Source of the DNA: Anastrepha obliqua
Lineage: Eukaryota; Arthropoda; Insecta; Diptera; Tephritidae
DNA: 64,000 bases
NCBI RefSeq assembly: GCF_027943255.1
Contig: NC_072895.1
Span: 32,958,001 to 33,022,000, forward strand
Reading direction: 5' to 3'
Positions 31,335 through 43,779 of this stretch are shown here, piece by piece. Position numbers and translations under genes: made by a program. Below the pieces are notes generated by a model. That model was not told the origin of the DNA. It saw nothing but the letters and a program-made list of their open reading frames with translations, and ran no database searches. How positions within the stretch are numbered: the stretch's first letter is position 1; the number at the start of each line of letters is the position of its first letter.

Positions 31335-34300
31335 ATGAAGATTTATACCAATGAAGGAAACCCCTTTGGATTTAAATTGCAATTGCTGGCAAAATTTGCA
31401 AACCGGCCTGTGGAAGTGACTAAAGTCACATTAAACGGTAGGTTTAGTTGTGAGTGAATACTGCAGGTGGCACTCCAACGCTGTTTAATCATAACACAGT
31501 GATATTCCAATAAATATGAGAAGGCGTGCAGTGCGATCTGATGCAATATTCTTTCTTTATTTGTAGATACTGTTGGCAAAGATTTTTTGGTGCTGCCTGC
31601 GCTAGTACTAGAAAATGGTTTGACACTATTTTCTACCGATGCAGTGGCCAAGTATTTATTTCCAGATGAAGGTGTCCTTCGAGACGAGGTCAATATACAC
31701 ACTTTACTTGAAATTTTTACATATATATATTTTAAAACGACTTTTACTTTCGTTTTACAGTGGTTAGAATGGTCAACCGTGAAATTGGCGCCCGCCCTAG
31801 CACAGCACCTGGCAGTCGGACATCGTGCCAATCCGGATGCTTTGCCCGTGCTAAATTTTTTAGTTAGAAAATTGGACGACCGCTTAGCGGCATCACCCTT
31901 TTTAGTAGGAAATAAAATAAGCGCTGCTGATATAGCCGTTTGGTCTTTGTTAGCACCCGACGGCACATTGAAGGGCGCTCAGAATATAGAGCACTTGAAG
32001 GCGTGGTATCGTAAACTTTCAGCGCTGCCTGAAGTTCAAGCAGTATTGGCTGAAACTCCATTAACCGAACTTACCTTCACATCGCTGCAACACTCCAATC
32101 GCTACGGTGGTCTAAGCCAAGTTCCCGTACGGTTGCATACAGAGTCTGAATCAGAGAAGCTGTTGGCCGAAACAGGTGGTAACTTGGCAGATACCGTTTC
32201 CGAAGATGAGTTGAATACTTCACGCAACAGTTTTGTGGAAGTGTCTGTGCCACAGCGTATTGAACCGCGTACGGTGTTGCCCAAGCAAGGCGAACGCAAT
32301 ATTCTAATAACTTCCGCATTGCCCTATGTAAACAATGTTCCACATCTGGGCAACATTATCGGATGTGTGCTGTCTGCTGATATATTTGCAAGGTTAGTGC
32401 AACGAAATGTTTATTATTAATAGATACAAATTATAGTTATGTTGTTGCAGATATTGTCGCGCAGCCGGCTACAATACTTTGTATATCTGTGGTACTGATG
32501 AATATGGCACGGCGACAGAGAACAAGGCAATTGCTGAGAATCTCACACCAAAACAAATTTGTGACAAATACTTTGATCTCCATAATTCCGTATACCGTTG
32601 GTTTGGCATCGGTTTCGATTTCTTTGGTCGAACGTCATCGTCACAGCAAACTGAGTAAGATTCTATTGACAACAACAATAACTTGATTTATTAAGTATGA
32701 TTATTTTAGAATTGTACAAGAAGCTTTCAATGATGTCTACAAGAATGGCTATATTTTTACCGAGAGCGTCGATCAGCTGTTTTGTGTAAAATGTGAACGG
32801 TTCCTAGCCGATCGGTTTGTATTTAAAAAGTTTACATATTCACCTACGATTTGAGCATCAATTTTTAATTCTCCCAACAGCTTCGTTGAGGGTACATGCC
32901 CTCATCCTGGTTGTGGATATGAAGATTCGCGTGGCGATCAATGCGATAAGTGTAGCAAACTAGTCAATGCTACCGAACTGATCCGTCCACGTTGCAAAGT
33001 TTGTAGCAGCGCGCCAATAGTACGATCCTCAAACCAACTTTTCCTCGATTTGCCCAAAATTGAACCGCAACTACGTGTGTGGATTGAAGGTTCTGAACCT
33101 GGCTGGACGAACAATGCGCGCGTAATTGCACGTTCCTGGTTGCGTGAGGGTCTGAAGCCGCGCTGTATCACACGTGATCTGAAATGGGGCATACCAGTGC
33201 CGCTTGCTGGCTTTGACAAGAAAGTATTCTATGTGTGGTTTGATGCTCCATACGGCTACATCTCGATGACCAAACACTATACAAGCGAATATAAACAGTG
33301 GTGGATTCCATCGAAGGATGTTAGTGTGGAGCTGTTTCAATTCATGGCCAAAGACAATGTGCCATTCCACTCCATTATATTCCCCTGCTCGCTTTTGGCA
33401 AGCAACAAAGGTCATACTATGGTAACCAATATTATGGCGACAGAGTATTTGAATTATGAGGATGGGAAATTTAGCAAAAGTCGTGGCATTGGCGTATTCG
33501 GAAATGATGCACAGGTAAGAGAGATAAGAGGAACAGTGGCAAGTGTGAGGCGTGAGTTAAATTTTGTTTGTTCATGCAGGAAACTGGTATACCTGCTGAT
33601 ATATGGCGTTTCTATCTGGCTTCTGCACGTCCCGAAGGACAAGACTCCAGCTTCAGTTGGAATGACTTGGCGGCGCGTAACAACTCCGATTTGCTAAACA
33701 ATCTCGGCAATTTTGTGAATCGTGCCTTAGTATTCTGCGAAAAGAACTTCAATGGCGTCATACCCGCTATGACTTTAACCAAAGACGAACTCATACTATT
33801 GGCGCTCATTAATCGTGAAGTACGCGGCTATGTAAATTCACTTGAAAAAGCTAAATTGCGTGATGGCATTCGCCATTTACTTTCCATTTCCCGCCACGGT
33901 AATGGTTATATGCAAGCGCAACAGCCGTGGGTGCTGCTAAAGGGCACCGATGAACAGAAGATACGGGCTGCCACCATCATTGGCGTTTGCGCCAACATCG
34001 CCGCACTTTTAGGCAATCTTATGCTACCCTACATGCCGACGTTAGCGCGTACACTACTAACGCAACTGAATGCCAAGCAAACTCCGCTGAATCCTGAGTA
34101 AGTTAAGATGTTGAAAACTATTGTCAAAAACCGGTTATCTTAATACGTATGTATGTATGTATGCTTTGCAGAAAACCTTTTATCAATATTCTTCTTCCTA
34201 CTGGTCATAAGATTGGTAAGCCAGCGCCATTATTCACAAAATTGGAACCAAGCTTCATTGAAGAGTTGAAAAAGAAATTCGGTGGTGTGCAAGATCAAAC

Positions 34301-34822
34301 GAATGCGACCAACAATGCGACAACTGCAGCAAATAATGCGAACGCGCAGTCTGCCAAGTCGTCTCCGCCTCTTACTAATGGCACGCAAACAGTTGCTCAG
34401 CTTGAAGAAGCCGTGCGTTTGCAGGGCGAGAAAGTGCGTCAGTTGAAGGCGGCAACAAAGGACAAAAGTGTCTGGCAACCGGAAGTTAATGTGTTGCTGG
34501 ATCTCAAGAAACAACTAACCGCTGCCCAAGCGGCCCCACCCGCTAAGTCTGCTCCATCCGTCAGCGATGGCAAAGTTAAAGAACTAGAACAGCGTATTAC
34601 ACAACAAGTGAGCATAGAAAATCAAAATAAAAATCTACAACATTCACTAATATTCCTAATTGTTGTTATATTTAGGGCGAAAAGGTACGCCGTTTGAAAG
34701 CGGCCGGCGATGCCAGCGTATGGAAGCCTGAAGTTGAGGTGCTACTGCAGTTAAAAAAGGAATTAGCTTCTCTAACTGGCGCCCCACAACCCGCTGCCCA
34801 GGGCAAAAGTAAGAAGAAGTAG
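31335..34822 (+). CDS. MetRS: Methionyl-tRNA synthetase, cytosolic
   Basis: Charges tRNA-Met with methionine in the cytosol. Nine coding exons: 31335-31437, 31567-31688, 31761-32392, 32451-32654, 32710-32814, 32881-33514, 33580-34097, 34172-34607 and 34676-34822. All have GT/AG borders and compatible phases and give about 966 residues. Domains: an N-terminal GST-like domain (to about residue 200); the class I Rossmann fold with the HIGH-type motif HLGN (about 270-273); zinc-binding cysteines ([19 protein letters not shown]); the KMSKS-type loop KFSKS (about 585-589); the anticodon-binding helical domain; and two C-terminal WHEP-type repeats (about 847-892 and 908-955) ending in a basic GKSKKK tail. 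WHEP repeats and the GST-like part usually serve tRNA binding and synthetase complex assembly. The introns are all short, so no transposon has entered this gene. Confidence 0.96.
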
Positions 34823-35221
34823 AATTTCGGTATACAATGGCTTTGATACTCCAGCATCACCACGCAATCGCACGTTATCTAAATTTAAAATTTTTTGATT
34901 TGCTAAGGATACGCATCTAAATGCGTAATTTGTCTCATTGCCAAACAAAAGGGCAGACTCTCTCGCTCATGTTAAACCATTACATTTACAGGTATTTGAC
35001 TGTAGCCCTTTCTCAATTACGCTTTTATCTGAAGGCTATACAACTCACATGGTTGCTTTCTTTTGATATTGTTAGTTTTATTACCTATTAATTTATTGAA
35101 CTGTGTTGGTTATGTAAGGAACTTAATGTAATTAAATACTGGTCATTAACATTGTATACAAACCACGTCATTAACAATAAAATATTATTTAAATATTGCA
35201 TCGCAACAGCATTCGTAATAA
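34823..35221. other. 3' flank of methionyl-tRNA synthetase
   Basis: Non-coding. Probably the 3' UTR with AATAAA-type signals (AACAATAAAATATT near 35172). No other feature seen. Confidence 0.45.
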
Positions 35222-36062
35222 AATTGTCTACCCTCGTCAGGCAATGGTAAACCTCCGAGTGTATTTCTGCCATCAAAAAGCTTTTCGTAAAAAGCATTTG
35301 GCGTTTGGAGTCGGCTTAAAGGGTTATATACAGTTAGAATTTTCAAAAAATCGTTTTTTTTTTAAATATTTTTTTTTCTTAATGTTCATATATTTAAGAA
35401 TACACATAGAAAATTTAATATCGTTCCGGTGAATATTTTCGAAGTTGCACGCAAATTTGAAAAGGCGTTTCGGAATGCTCGAAAGTACAAGGCCGGAGCG
35501 ACAGCGCATTTTTCTCAAAATGGTGTTTTCAAAATCGGTGACCAACATTACTCGAAAACGGCTAAACCGATTGGTCTCAAATTTTAACACGAGCTTCTTA
35601 AATATATTTTTTACTAATTAATCGAAATTTTTTTCTCACTGATAAATATTTTTTTTATAAAGAATTTAAGGCCGAAATTTTTATTAAAAAACGATTTGTT
35701 TTTTGAGAAACCGCCATTTTGCCAAAAAAATTTATTTTGCTTATTCGTTCGATTAATTACTAGATTTAACATTACTTTAACGAAATCTGTTTGGTTTTGT
35801 AATTTCCGAGGTTCCAGTTCAGAGATATAGGGGTTACCGCAAAACTTGACCTTTCCAAATAAATATTTTTACTAATACTAAGTCTTAAAATACAGTTAAA
35901 AGATAACATAATATGGGTACAAATTTTTAGATCAATAAATTTAAAAGTTTTCTCAGATAAAAATCTGGAAAAATCGCTTTTTTCGGCCTTCTAACTGTAT
36001 ATAACAACATCAAGACGCACACCACAAATAGGTGGAGGTGCTCGGCGAAACACCTAACAGAA
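35222..36062 (+). repeat. Headless copy of a tRNA-derived SINE, split by a TIR element
   Basis: 35222-35322 (CTCGTCAGGCAATGGTAAAC, then CCGAGTGTATTTCTGCC) and 36006-36062 (AACATCAAGACGCACACCAC, then GGTGGAGGTGCTCGGC) match the two halves of the body of the SINE at 53868-54164. The tRNA-like head is missing. Between them sits the 683-bp element 35323-36005. The tail leads into the T-rich tract at 36062. Confidence 0.7.
35323..36005. mobile_element. Non-coding TIR element (683 bp) nested in a SINE
   Basis: Perfect 17-bp inverted ends GTTATATACAGTTAGAA. The inside is AT-rich with no coding frame and includes stretches such as GAGAAACCGCCATTTTGCC. The target duplication is unclear because about 20 bp of the SINE consensus is missing at the junction, compared with the 53868 copy. 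Confidence 0.7.
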
Positions 36063-36722
36063 GTCTACGCACCAATTATTTATTTATTTTTTTTGTTTAA
36101 TTATTGTTTTTTAATTATTTCTGTTTTTAATTAATTTATTTATATTTTCTCTATTTTTATTTCTATTTATTTATTTATTTTTTTTTTGTAATTTTTTCTT
36201 TAATTTTTAATTTTTTTTTAATTATTTTTTTTTTAATTTTTTTTTTAACTTTTTATTTATTTTTAATTTTTTATTTTTGTTTTTAATTTCTTATTTTTCT
36301 TTTAATTAGTTTTGTTTTTAATTAATTAATTTATTTTTTTCTCTATTTTTATTTCTATTTAATATAGTTTTTTTTTAACTTTTTATTTTTTTTAATTTTT
36401 TATTTATTTTTATTTTTTTTTATTATTTTTGTTTTTGATTAATTAATTTATTTTTTTCTCTGTTTTTATTTCTATTTATTAATTTTTTTTTAATTGTTTT
36501 GTTTTTATTTTTTTTATTTATTTAAAAAAATTTGTTTTTTTGTTTTTAATTTTTTTTTTAATTTTAATTTTTTTTTTGTTTTAAATTTTTTTTTTAATTA
36601 TTATTTTTTTTTTTTTGTTTTAAATTTTTTTTTTTAATTATTATTTTTTTTTTTTGTTTTTAATTTTTTTTGAATTTTAATTTTTTTTCTTAATTTTTTT
36701 ATGTTTTTTTTTATTTATTTAA
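36062..36722. repeat. Long T-rich low-complexity tract
   Basis: About 660 bp made almost entirely of T and A in TTTATTT and TTTTAATT-type units on the plus strand. It directly follows the SINE 3' end, whose normal tail is (TTTA)n, so it looks like a hugely expanded SINE tail. Confidence 0.85.
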
Positions 36723-36929
36723 AGGAGTTAATTCAATTGACTTTGTGGTGCAAACCAAATAGTTGTATCGGCGGATTTGCGATAATGTGATTCACTGGAC
36801 CGAACATCAACGAAAGTATGAATTATGTTTCCGTTAATTTGCTATCTAAAAGTATGAATTTCACTGAAAAGCTCGTAGTTGTCGTATTTCACTAATTGCA
36901 AAAACTGGTTGAAATCAATGAAACAATGA

Positions 36930-38230
36930 TTATTTTGTTGTAGCAGCTTACTAAGCCCTGTCAGACCGACGTAGTTGCCGGTCCTCTTCGTCTAACTCAT
37001 CTAACGACAGACCCAGGAAACGTGCTGTTTCGACAGGTTGGGTCCAGAGGGAGAGGGGTGTTAGGTGAGTAGGTTTGATGGGGCATGTGAAAAAGGGATT
37101 AGTTGTTGTTGTAGCAGCAAAAACATTCCCAATTCATGTACGGGAAGTGCTGCTGGAGTGACAGCCCTTGGCCGGATATATAGTAAATCCGGGTCGTTCC
37201 CGGTAACGTAGAAGCGACATATGCTAGACATATATTGAGTAGTCGGGGTCGTTTCTGAATAGGTAGGAGTTTAACCTGCTACAATATCCAGGACGCAATT
37301 GGGTCAAAGTTACGAGGGTCTCTCGGGATAGCTGAAGCTCTTCATCTGCAATAGATGGTGGTTGGACTCCAATGACGGTATTCAGCGGTCGGGAGCTTAG
37401 GAAGATGGTAAGTGTCTCCTGATGAATGTCATTTAGCGTCTGTATGTATACTGTGTGTTGTGTTGGTGCAGCATATATATTTCCCATACATTTACGGGGA
37501 ATACTGCTGAGGTGACAGTCCTTGGCTGGATATAGATCCCAGTCCTTGCGGTTACAATACTATCCGTTCCAGTAGTTGTAGATTCGTTTCGTCCTGGATC
37601 TCGTCAGAACAGTTGAAGAGACGCCTCCTGACGTGCCTGAGAGGCGGCTCAGGCTCTAGCAGGAAACCTTCGGTAGCACCCAAGCAGAAACCCTATGCTC
37701 AGCATTTTATTGTGCTCCCTGATGGGGAGCATTGATGCCTCATTGTGAAGGTGTTGCAGGAGGGATTTCAGTATTCTGACATGTCTGAAACTGTCCACTG
37801 CTTGTCACTGGTGCTGGGCACAGCATAATTCGGAACCAGCTGGCTAATGGCTTTAAATGTCGCCAGCTACGTTCCTTTGACTTTGCTCCAAGTGCTGCCG
37901 GCAAGCGATTTAAGGACCTTGTTGCAGTTTTGAACCTTAGTGGCAATTGTCTGTGCGCTGAAGACGAGAGCAAACGCCCAAAATTTTTGGGGTTCTTAAT
38001 TGTCGGTATTGGTATGTCATCGACTTTCACCTTTAGCTGTAGTTTGACCTCATTCGTCCAGGTGGTAAAGAGTGTTGCCGTGGATCTAGTGGGGGAAAGT
38101 TGGAGCTTACTCGCGTTGAAAACGCGCGAAAAGGTGGTGAGGTAAATATTCACTTTGAAGCCCAAGCCATCGATGTCATTGGCCGACACCATTATCAAAC
38201 AATCATCAGCATAGGAGACCAACTCTAACT
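36930..38230 (-). mobile_element. jockey/BS-like non-LTR retrotransposon fragment with dispersed repeat copies
   Basis: Minus strand 38222-37740 is a reverse transcriptase C-terminal part: YADDCLIMVSANDIDGLG (catalytic YADD), then NASKLQLSPTRSTATLFTTW and VDDIPIPTIKNPK. The rest decays towards 37500. Two copies of the GTTGTTGTTGTAGCAGC-type repeat lie downstream (37104-37215 and 37460-37550). Confidence 0.7.
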
Positions 38231-39125
38231 GATCTCATACACCTCGATTCACCTTAACCAAGCATCCAATATCTGCAAAAAAATATGCTAAAGTATTCAG
38301 TTAAATTACGAAGGCGAGTAAATGATTGTCGAGTATGGGATCGCCCTCGAATTAAATATGCACAACAAATGCTCTCGCCGAAAAGTTATCAAGATGAACA
38401 ATAGTTGGGATCGATTCACTTATGTCCATGCCGATGTTACTTCTTCAAATTCATCTCAGGAAGGGAAGAGAGTGCCCTTGATTGTGAATAGAAGTCCCAG
38501 CTATAAAGATGGAATTTTTGCGGAAATCATATTCTGGAAAACACTCTCTCAGAGGGATAGGTTGGGAAACGCTCTTGAAAGCTGTCTTAAAGGGCTTACC
38601 ATTGCACTCCAAGGGCGAAAGCGAAAGGCGAAAAAAATTTCTGCCGTTTTCGCTGATGCTTTTGAGTCGTTCACAATTTAGAGCTTGTCTGCATAGATCT
38701 GCGTTCGTCAGAGAGGTAGCTCTTTCTGCGGCGTTATCTCCGTTTGCATCAATGGAACTTCCATTTCTAACTGCGATCGTGCCAGCCATATTCACCTTAT
38801 ACAGGTGACAGTACCATATCACTCTCAGCTGGCAGATGGCCCATTTTGCCCATTCCGCTGCCCTAATGAAATCGAAAGTGCGGAGCTCGTATCTTTTCAT
38901 TGTGATCGCCTCGCACGAGAACCTGTAATATTTCAAAGAATTTCGGGGCATTCGTCTAGTCCTATCAACCGCAAACGAAACATGTGCTGATCCAGTGCTA
39001 AGGGGGAGGCGATTTGAGCGTTTGCTGGAAAAATCATCCTACGACTTCGATTCAGACCCAGCAGCAGCTACTACAGTTGCAAGTACGACATAAAGATGAA
39101 CTATTTCTGGACAGGGCAACGACTA
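38231..39125. other. Unrecognised stretch, probably retrotransposon-derived
   Basis: Upstream (minus strand) of the reverse transcriptase fragment. A 166-codon minus-strand frame (38951-38451) reads YELRTFDFIRAAEWAKWAIC and more. I recognise no family, and it may belong to an element. No splice-supported gene seen. Confidence 0.3.
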
Positions 39126-39133
39126 GCGGAGAC

Positions 39134-42100
39134 CAGTGTTGCCAGAACATTTTCAGAAATAAAGCTAGATGGATAAAAAAAAAAGCTAAAAAAAGCTAAA
39201 AAAAAATCGAAAAAAGGCTAAAAAAAAAGCTAAAAGTACAACGCCATTTTTACGTTTTATTCGTTATTTTCATTGTAAAAAAAAACAATACTTAGCATAA
39301 CTATTTTACACATGTAGTGAAACATTAAATTTAATTTGTACTTCAATTTCATAAAAGTATATATTGTATATACACTGATGCTTTGCATCATATATGTAAA
39401 TATAAAGCTACGAAACATTGCAATTTGTACTTCATAAAATTATTTCCACTTCCAGTTAACAAAATAAAAAATGCGCCTTTTACTAACTGCCCAACCTAAT
39501 ATAAACGCACGAACATAAACGACGTTTTTTGCTCTAACCGATATAAACACAAGTTTTCTTGATAAAAATATGTGTGTATATGTCAAACCCTGGTGTCACG
39601 CAGAACCAAAATTGGAAATCAAATTAGGTTTTTACGCACGCAAATTAATTTATGTTACTTTCATACAACTTGTATGTACATGAGACAATTTTTGACAAAA
39701 AGTTACCGCAATGCGTTTATATTAGATTGGGCTGTAAAAGTCTTATTATATTTCTATGTCAAAATTTTCTTCATCATCCGAGGAATAAGAATAAATACTG
39801 GAATTGTTCATGAGACTAATGAGATCTTTTGTTATGACAAAGTCATGACAGCACTTCTTTTCTTTTTTTAGTCCATACCTTATACATAAAATTGCATTTA
39901 ACATTGTAGTACTAGTCCTATTTCGCACCTTAGTTTTTACATTATTCATCGTACTAAAAATACGCTCAACCTCCGCATTGCTCAGCGGCAGAACCAAAAA
40001 TTCAAAAACAAAATTAGAAAGACTGGCAAAAGGATTTTCCCCGAACGCATTCTTATACTCCCGAACCTGTGTCCAAAATGCAACTGTGGAATCTATGCCT
40101 TCCCATTCGATTAGATGCAATTTCTTCCATTGCATTTCTATGTTACTTATCTCGTCAGATGTATATCTACATTTTTCTTGTTTGAAACTATCAAATATGT
40201 TTGTTTTTACAGCGCTCAGTGCTTTTTCCATAGAAAAGAAATTAATATTTTTCAAAGTGTCGATATTACTTGGCAAACGTTGGCGTAATTGCTCTATTAG
40301 TTTAATAAGAAAACTACGGCAGTTATCTCGTATATTTTTTTCTGTATCTATATCATTAATGTTTGTTTTCATAAACTCCTCAAAGGAGTAATGGAAACAA
40401 GGAAGAGGAATTAATAACGGCAACAACGGAGAAGACAATGGGTCAAAAGTTTCTGAGGAGTAAGTAACCAGTGAGCAAAGATTTGAAAGTAGATACTTTA
40501 AGTCACTGAACATCTTGAGGGGGTCTACAGAATTGCTTTCAAAAAGCTTATTCACCATTTGAACTTCTTTTAATATAGGGCCAAGGAACATTAAATAAGC
40601 TAAATTTTCGTCAGAGAACAGATTTGCCAACAGCTTCGCTTTATGACAGCATTCCACTGTTGCAGCAATACCAAAGTGCGTTTTCAATTCCAACCATTGA
40701 CTGGTTACTCTTTTAACGGCAACTTCGATAGACAGCCATCTAGTAGAGCAGGCTCTAACCATTTGTAAAGGTTCTAGCCCATCATTTATGGCAGCATACA
40801 ACATGGAATAGCTATTTTGTCTACTTGCGGATTTAGAAAACCAGTTATATGTTTCTGATATCAAAAATTCAATTTTATTGGGAAGTAATTTCGAAGCAGA
40901 CGAAACAGCCAATTGGATCGAATGGCAAACACATGGAACTAAAACAATATTAGGTTGATGTTGCTTTAATAAAGAAATCACGCCTCGGTTTCTGCCTACC
41001 ATAACACTAGCATTATCTGTTCCTAAGCCCCTTAAGTTTTTAATATCTAACCCAAACTCACTCAATGTTTTTAAGATTGAATCTACTAATCCTTTTGCCG
41101 TGCAATCCTCGATAACTGATAGTGTAAGAAATGTATTAACAATTGATTTGCTGGTAGCGCTATAATATCTTATCACTATTCCGAGGTACTTTTTAACGCT
41201 TATATCTGTCGATTCATCAATAATTAAGCTGTATGGATTGCTACCGATATCAGAAAGTAACCGATTTTTAAAATATGGACATAGCACATTTCGAATTAAA
41301 GCACTACATTTTGATCGAGCCAGTTTTATTCCTGTAGCTATTGAACTGTCGTGAAACGAGTTTCTTTGAATCGTAGATAAATGATCTACGGAACAGATAG
41401 CTGTGTGTGAAGCGACGTAAAGTGCGTTAGCTAATTCGGCTCGCTTTGTATCATAAATAATACCAACAGCTTTAAAAGAAATTGTTGCCTGCTTTCCTCT
41501 TAAAAATGGACCTGCTGTTGCTTTGTGTTTTTTCGTATTTGCATGCGCTATCAAAGTGCATAATTTTGGTGTCAATTTACAGCCGCAAAACTTACACAAT
41601 ATTTTGTCATCATATTCAGATATCCAATCTTTAAACCTTTTATCGCTGAACCAAGCTTTTCTCACTTGTTGGGTATATCTGCGCCACAAAAAAACGTCAT
41701 TTAATATAAAAAACAATAAAAGCGGCATGTGAATATAATACCTTTTGGTCTTTCTGCGCGGTGATTCCTCATCCGAATAGCTGCACGAACTTTCACTCTC
41801 GGATGTTTGTAAATCAATTCTTTGGGAACACCTGTTTAATACACAACTATTTATTTCACAATAGTTACTTCAGGGCTGCATGTTAACGTTAAATTTATCA
41901 ATAAACGAAAATAAATTAGATTTTCGTTGCTTTTATTGATAATATTTACGTTAAACGGCAAACTCTTAGAATTTTCTTGAAAGTATGCAATACATTTGTG
42001 CATACAAACATACATAGGTATGTATGTACGCACTTACCTTTTAGTATTTTTCGGTTCAACTTCATTCAAATTGTCCTCTTCACTCGAAGATGTCTCAATT

Positions 42101-42549
42101 GGAGCCGGCACAGCTTTTTTAAAATATCTAATAGGTATAATAACATAAATTTAACAATTTTTACCTTTAAATGCACAATTTTAACTTACCTTTCCATATT
42201 TCTGCAAATTTTACTCGATGCAACAACGCGGCGCGAATCGTTAGGAATGTTCGAAAATTATTTTGCATTTATACATGGAAATGTTGGCGGTGAAAAGAAC
42301 AGTGCAATAATCGATTGTTCGTGCTGCCATTCAGTGTTAAGCGGACACACACTATACATACTTTGTGGAGACTAGATTAACAATTTTTATACTATCGAAT
42401 TTTATTAATCTTAGAAAAAAGCTAAAAAAAGCTAAAAAAAATTCGAAAAAAGGCTAAAAAAAAGTTAGAAGCTAAATTACATTTTTTCCGGCTAAACGAA
42501 AACAAAAAAAGCTAAATCTAGCTTGAAAAAAGCTAAAATGGCAACACTG
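39134..42549 (-). mobile_element. hAT-superfamily transposon, apparently complete (3416 bp)
   Basis: Terminal inverted repeats CAGTGTTGCCA, with a perfect 8-bp target duplication GCGGAGAC at 39126-39133 and 42550-42557, the hAT hallmark. Both ends carry arrays of AGCTAAAAA-type subterminal motifs (39161-39235 and 42415-42540), as expected of transposase binding sites. The internal gene on the minus strand is open after splicing. Matching ends, exact duplication and an open frame suggest a young insertion. Confidence 0.93.
39746..42197 (-). CDS. hAT transposase, spliced, 706 residues
   Basis: Minus-strand exons 42197-42190, 42127-42038, 41831-41742 and 41678-39746. The donors read GTAAGT, GTAAGT and GTATTA and the phases match, joining ATG GAA AG to the next exon to give MERYFKKAVPAP, a typical hAT start. 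Then come an acidic Ser-rich stretch (SSSEEDN, SYSDEE), a BED-like zinc finger (CKFC...HANTKKH) and the RNase H-like core. The core has LIIDESTDIS (first Asp), GTDNASVMVG (second Asp) and ACSTRWLS before the helical insertion. The C-terminal dimerisation region is LPLSNAEVERIFSTMNN. Only one codon set without internal stops was needed. The middle catalytic Glu was not pinned down. It could be a domesticated gene, but the intact ends argue for a transposon. Confidence 0.88.
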
Positions 42550-42803
42550 GCGGAGACACATGAGTAAATCACTCACAATAACATCAGATAGAAGACAAGA
42601 CGGTAGTTCGTAAATAATGCGCTAAAGCAAATTTCCCGATGTTCCATTTCCTCCAGAACCACTTATGAAAACAGTGGGAGGAGTGGATGCTATCGATTAC
42701 GTAAAATCTCCGTACGTCCAAAAGAGCAGAAGCTGAACATAAACGCGACTCCACCTTGATGAAATGCAGCAACTCTGCTTACTTTCAGAGAGCGCCCTTT
42801 ATA

Positions 42804-43203
42804 AAGGGTTTTCCAATAACAGGTGTTAAGTGTTAAACAGGAGAGATAATTAAGGATTTTTTATGGCCGGAATTGGATGGTATTGATCTGGACTACGTTT
42901 ATTTTCAACAAGACGGCGCTACGTGCCACACAAGCAACAAAACCATTGATCTTTTACGGAAAAAGTTTCCGGACCGTGTTATCTCTCAAAGAGGTGATCC
43001 CAATTGGCCACCGAGATCTTGTGATTTAACGCCTTGTGACTTTTTTCTTTGGGTCGACGTGAAAGAGAAAGTCTACGCCAACAGCCCAGCATCGATTCAA
43101 GACCTCAAAGATGGGATTCGTGAGGCTATCGAGGGCATAGGGCAGCCAAAAAATAGCATTTTTCTTTAAATATCAAAATAACACCTCTTATTGGAAAACC
43201 CTT
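42804..43203 (+). mobile_element. Mariner-like deletion derivative (400 bp)
   Basis: Ends AAGGGTTTTCCAATAACAGG and (complement) AAGGGTTTTCCAATAAGAGG are flanked by TA (42802-42803, 43204-43205). Inside, 42873-43169 keeps the second half of the catalytic domain (YFQQDGATCHTSNKT and WPPRSCDLTPCDFFLW, 36 residues apart) and then breaks off. The N terminus and first Asp are absent. Confidence 0.88.
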
Positions 43204-43214
43204 TATTTGATGCA

Positions 43215-43640
43215 CTTCTGTTCAGAATAATAGCAGCGCAACAGTTTTGCCTGGTGATATTTTTTTATTACAAAAACAAAATAGTTTATACTACGGCAAA
43301 AATCATATAAGTCAAAGTTTTAAACTTTTTGAAAATTTTTAAAAATTCAACAAAGTACATCAAAATTTCAAAGTTTTCATTTACACAGTTTAGAAAAATT
43401 CAGTGTATGAAATTTTGTGGACCTTTAAATTTTGCAAGTTTAAAGCTTTTTAAAAAATTTTAAAGTAATTAAAAAATCGCGTTGATTTTTGATAATTTTT
43501 TATTGACGTTGTTATGCATTTTCTTCCATATGACGAATGCTCGAAATTTTTTTAAATGAGAATATGCAAAAAGAATCGCCAAAAATCAACGCAATTTTCG
43601 AACCACTTTAAATTTGCAGTTTAAACTGCCAATTTTTTAG
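43215..43640. repeat. AT-rich dispersed repeat with AATAATAGCAGCGC start
   Basis: Starts CAGAATAATAGCAGCGCAAC and continues with AT-rich sequence that includes CGCGTTGATTTTTGATAATT. The region 62090-62500 has the same order (CAATAATAGCAACGC, then CACGTTGATTTTTGATTATT). The start motif alone also occurs at about 12755. Probably a non-coding TIR or Tc1-type element; the ends are not fixed. Confidence 0.5.
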
Positions 43641-43779
43641 GTATGAATGCCTGGTTTGGTGGGAAGCTCTATAAGGAAGGGCTATAATATCACTAAACTT
43701 GGGGGGTCCAAAGGATCACCGGAGCTTGTAAAACTTGCCCCAGTGCCGCCCTGAATGTCGTTTTGCGTTATTTCCATCG

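Noticed and set aside
36062..36722. Possible origin, matrix attachment or regulatory tract because of extreme AT content
   Set aside because: It directly follows a SINE tail and is simple T-rich repeat; no specific motif supports another function.
38451..38951. 166-codon minus-strand frame as a new gene
   Set aside because: No recognised domain, no splice support, and it lies upstream of a dead retrotransposon on the same strand.
39746..42197. Domesticated host gene derived from a hAT transposase
   Set aside because: Intact ends and a perfect 8-bp duplication point to a recent transposon insertion instead.
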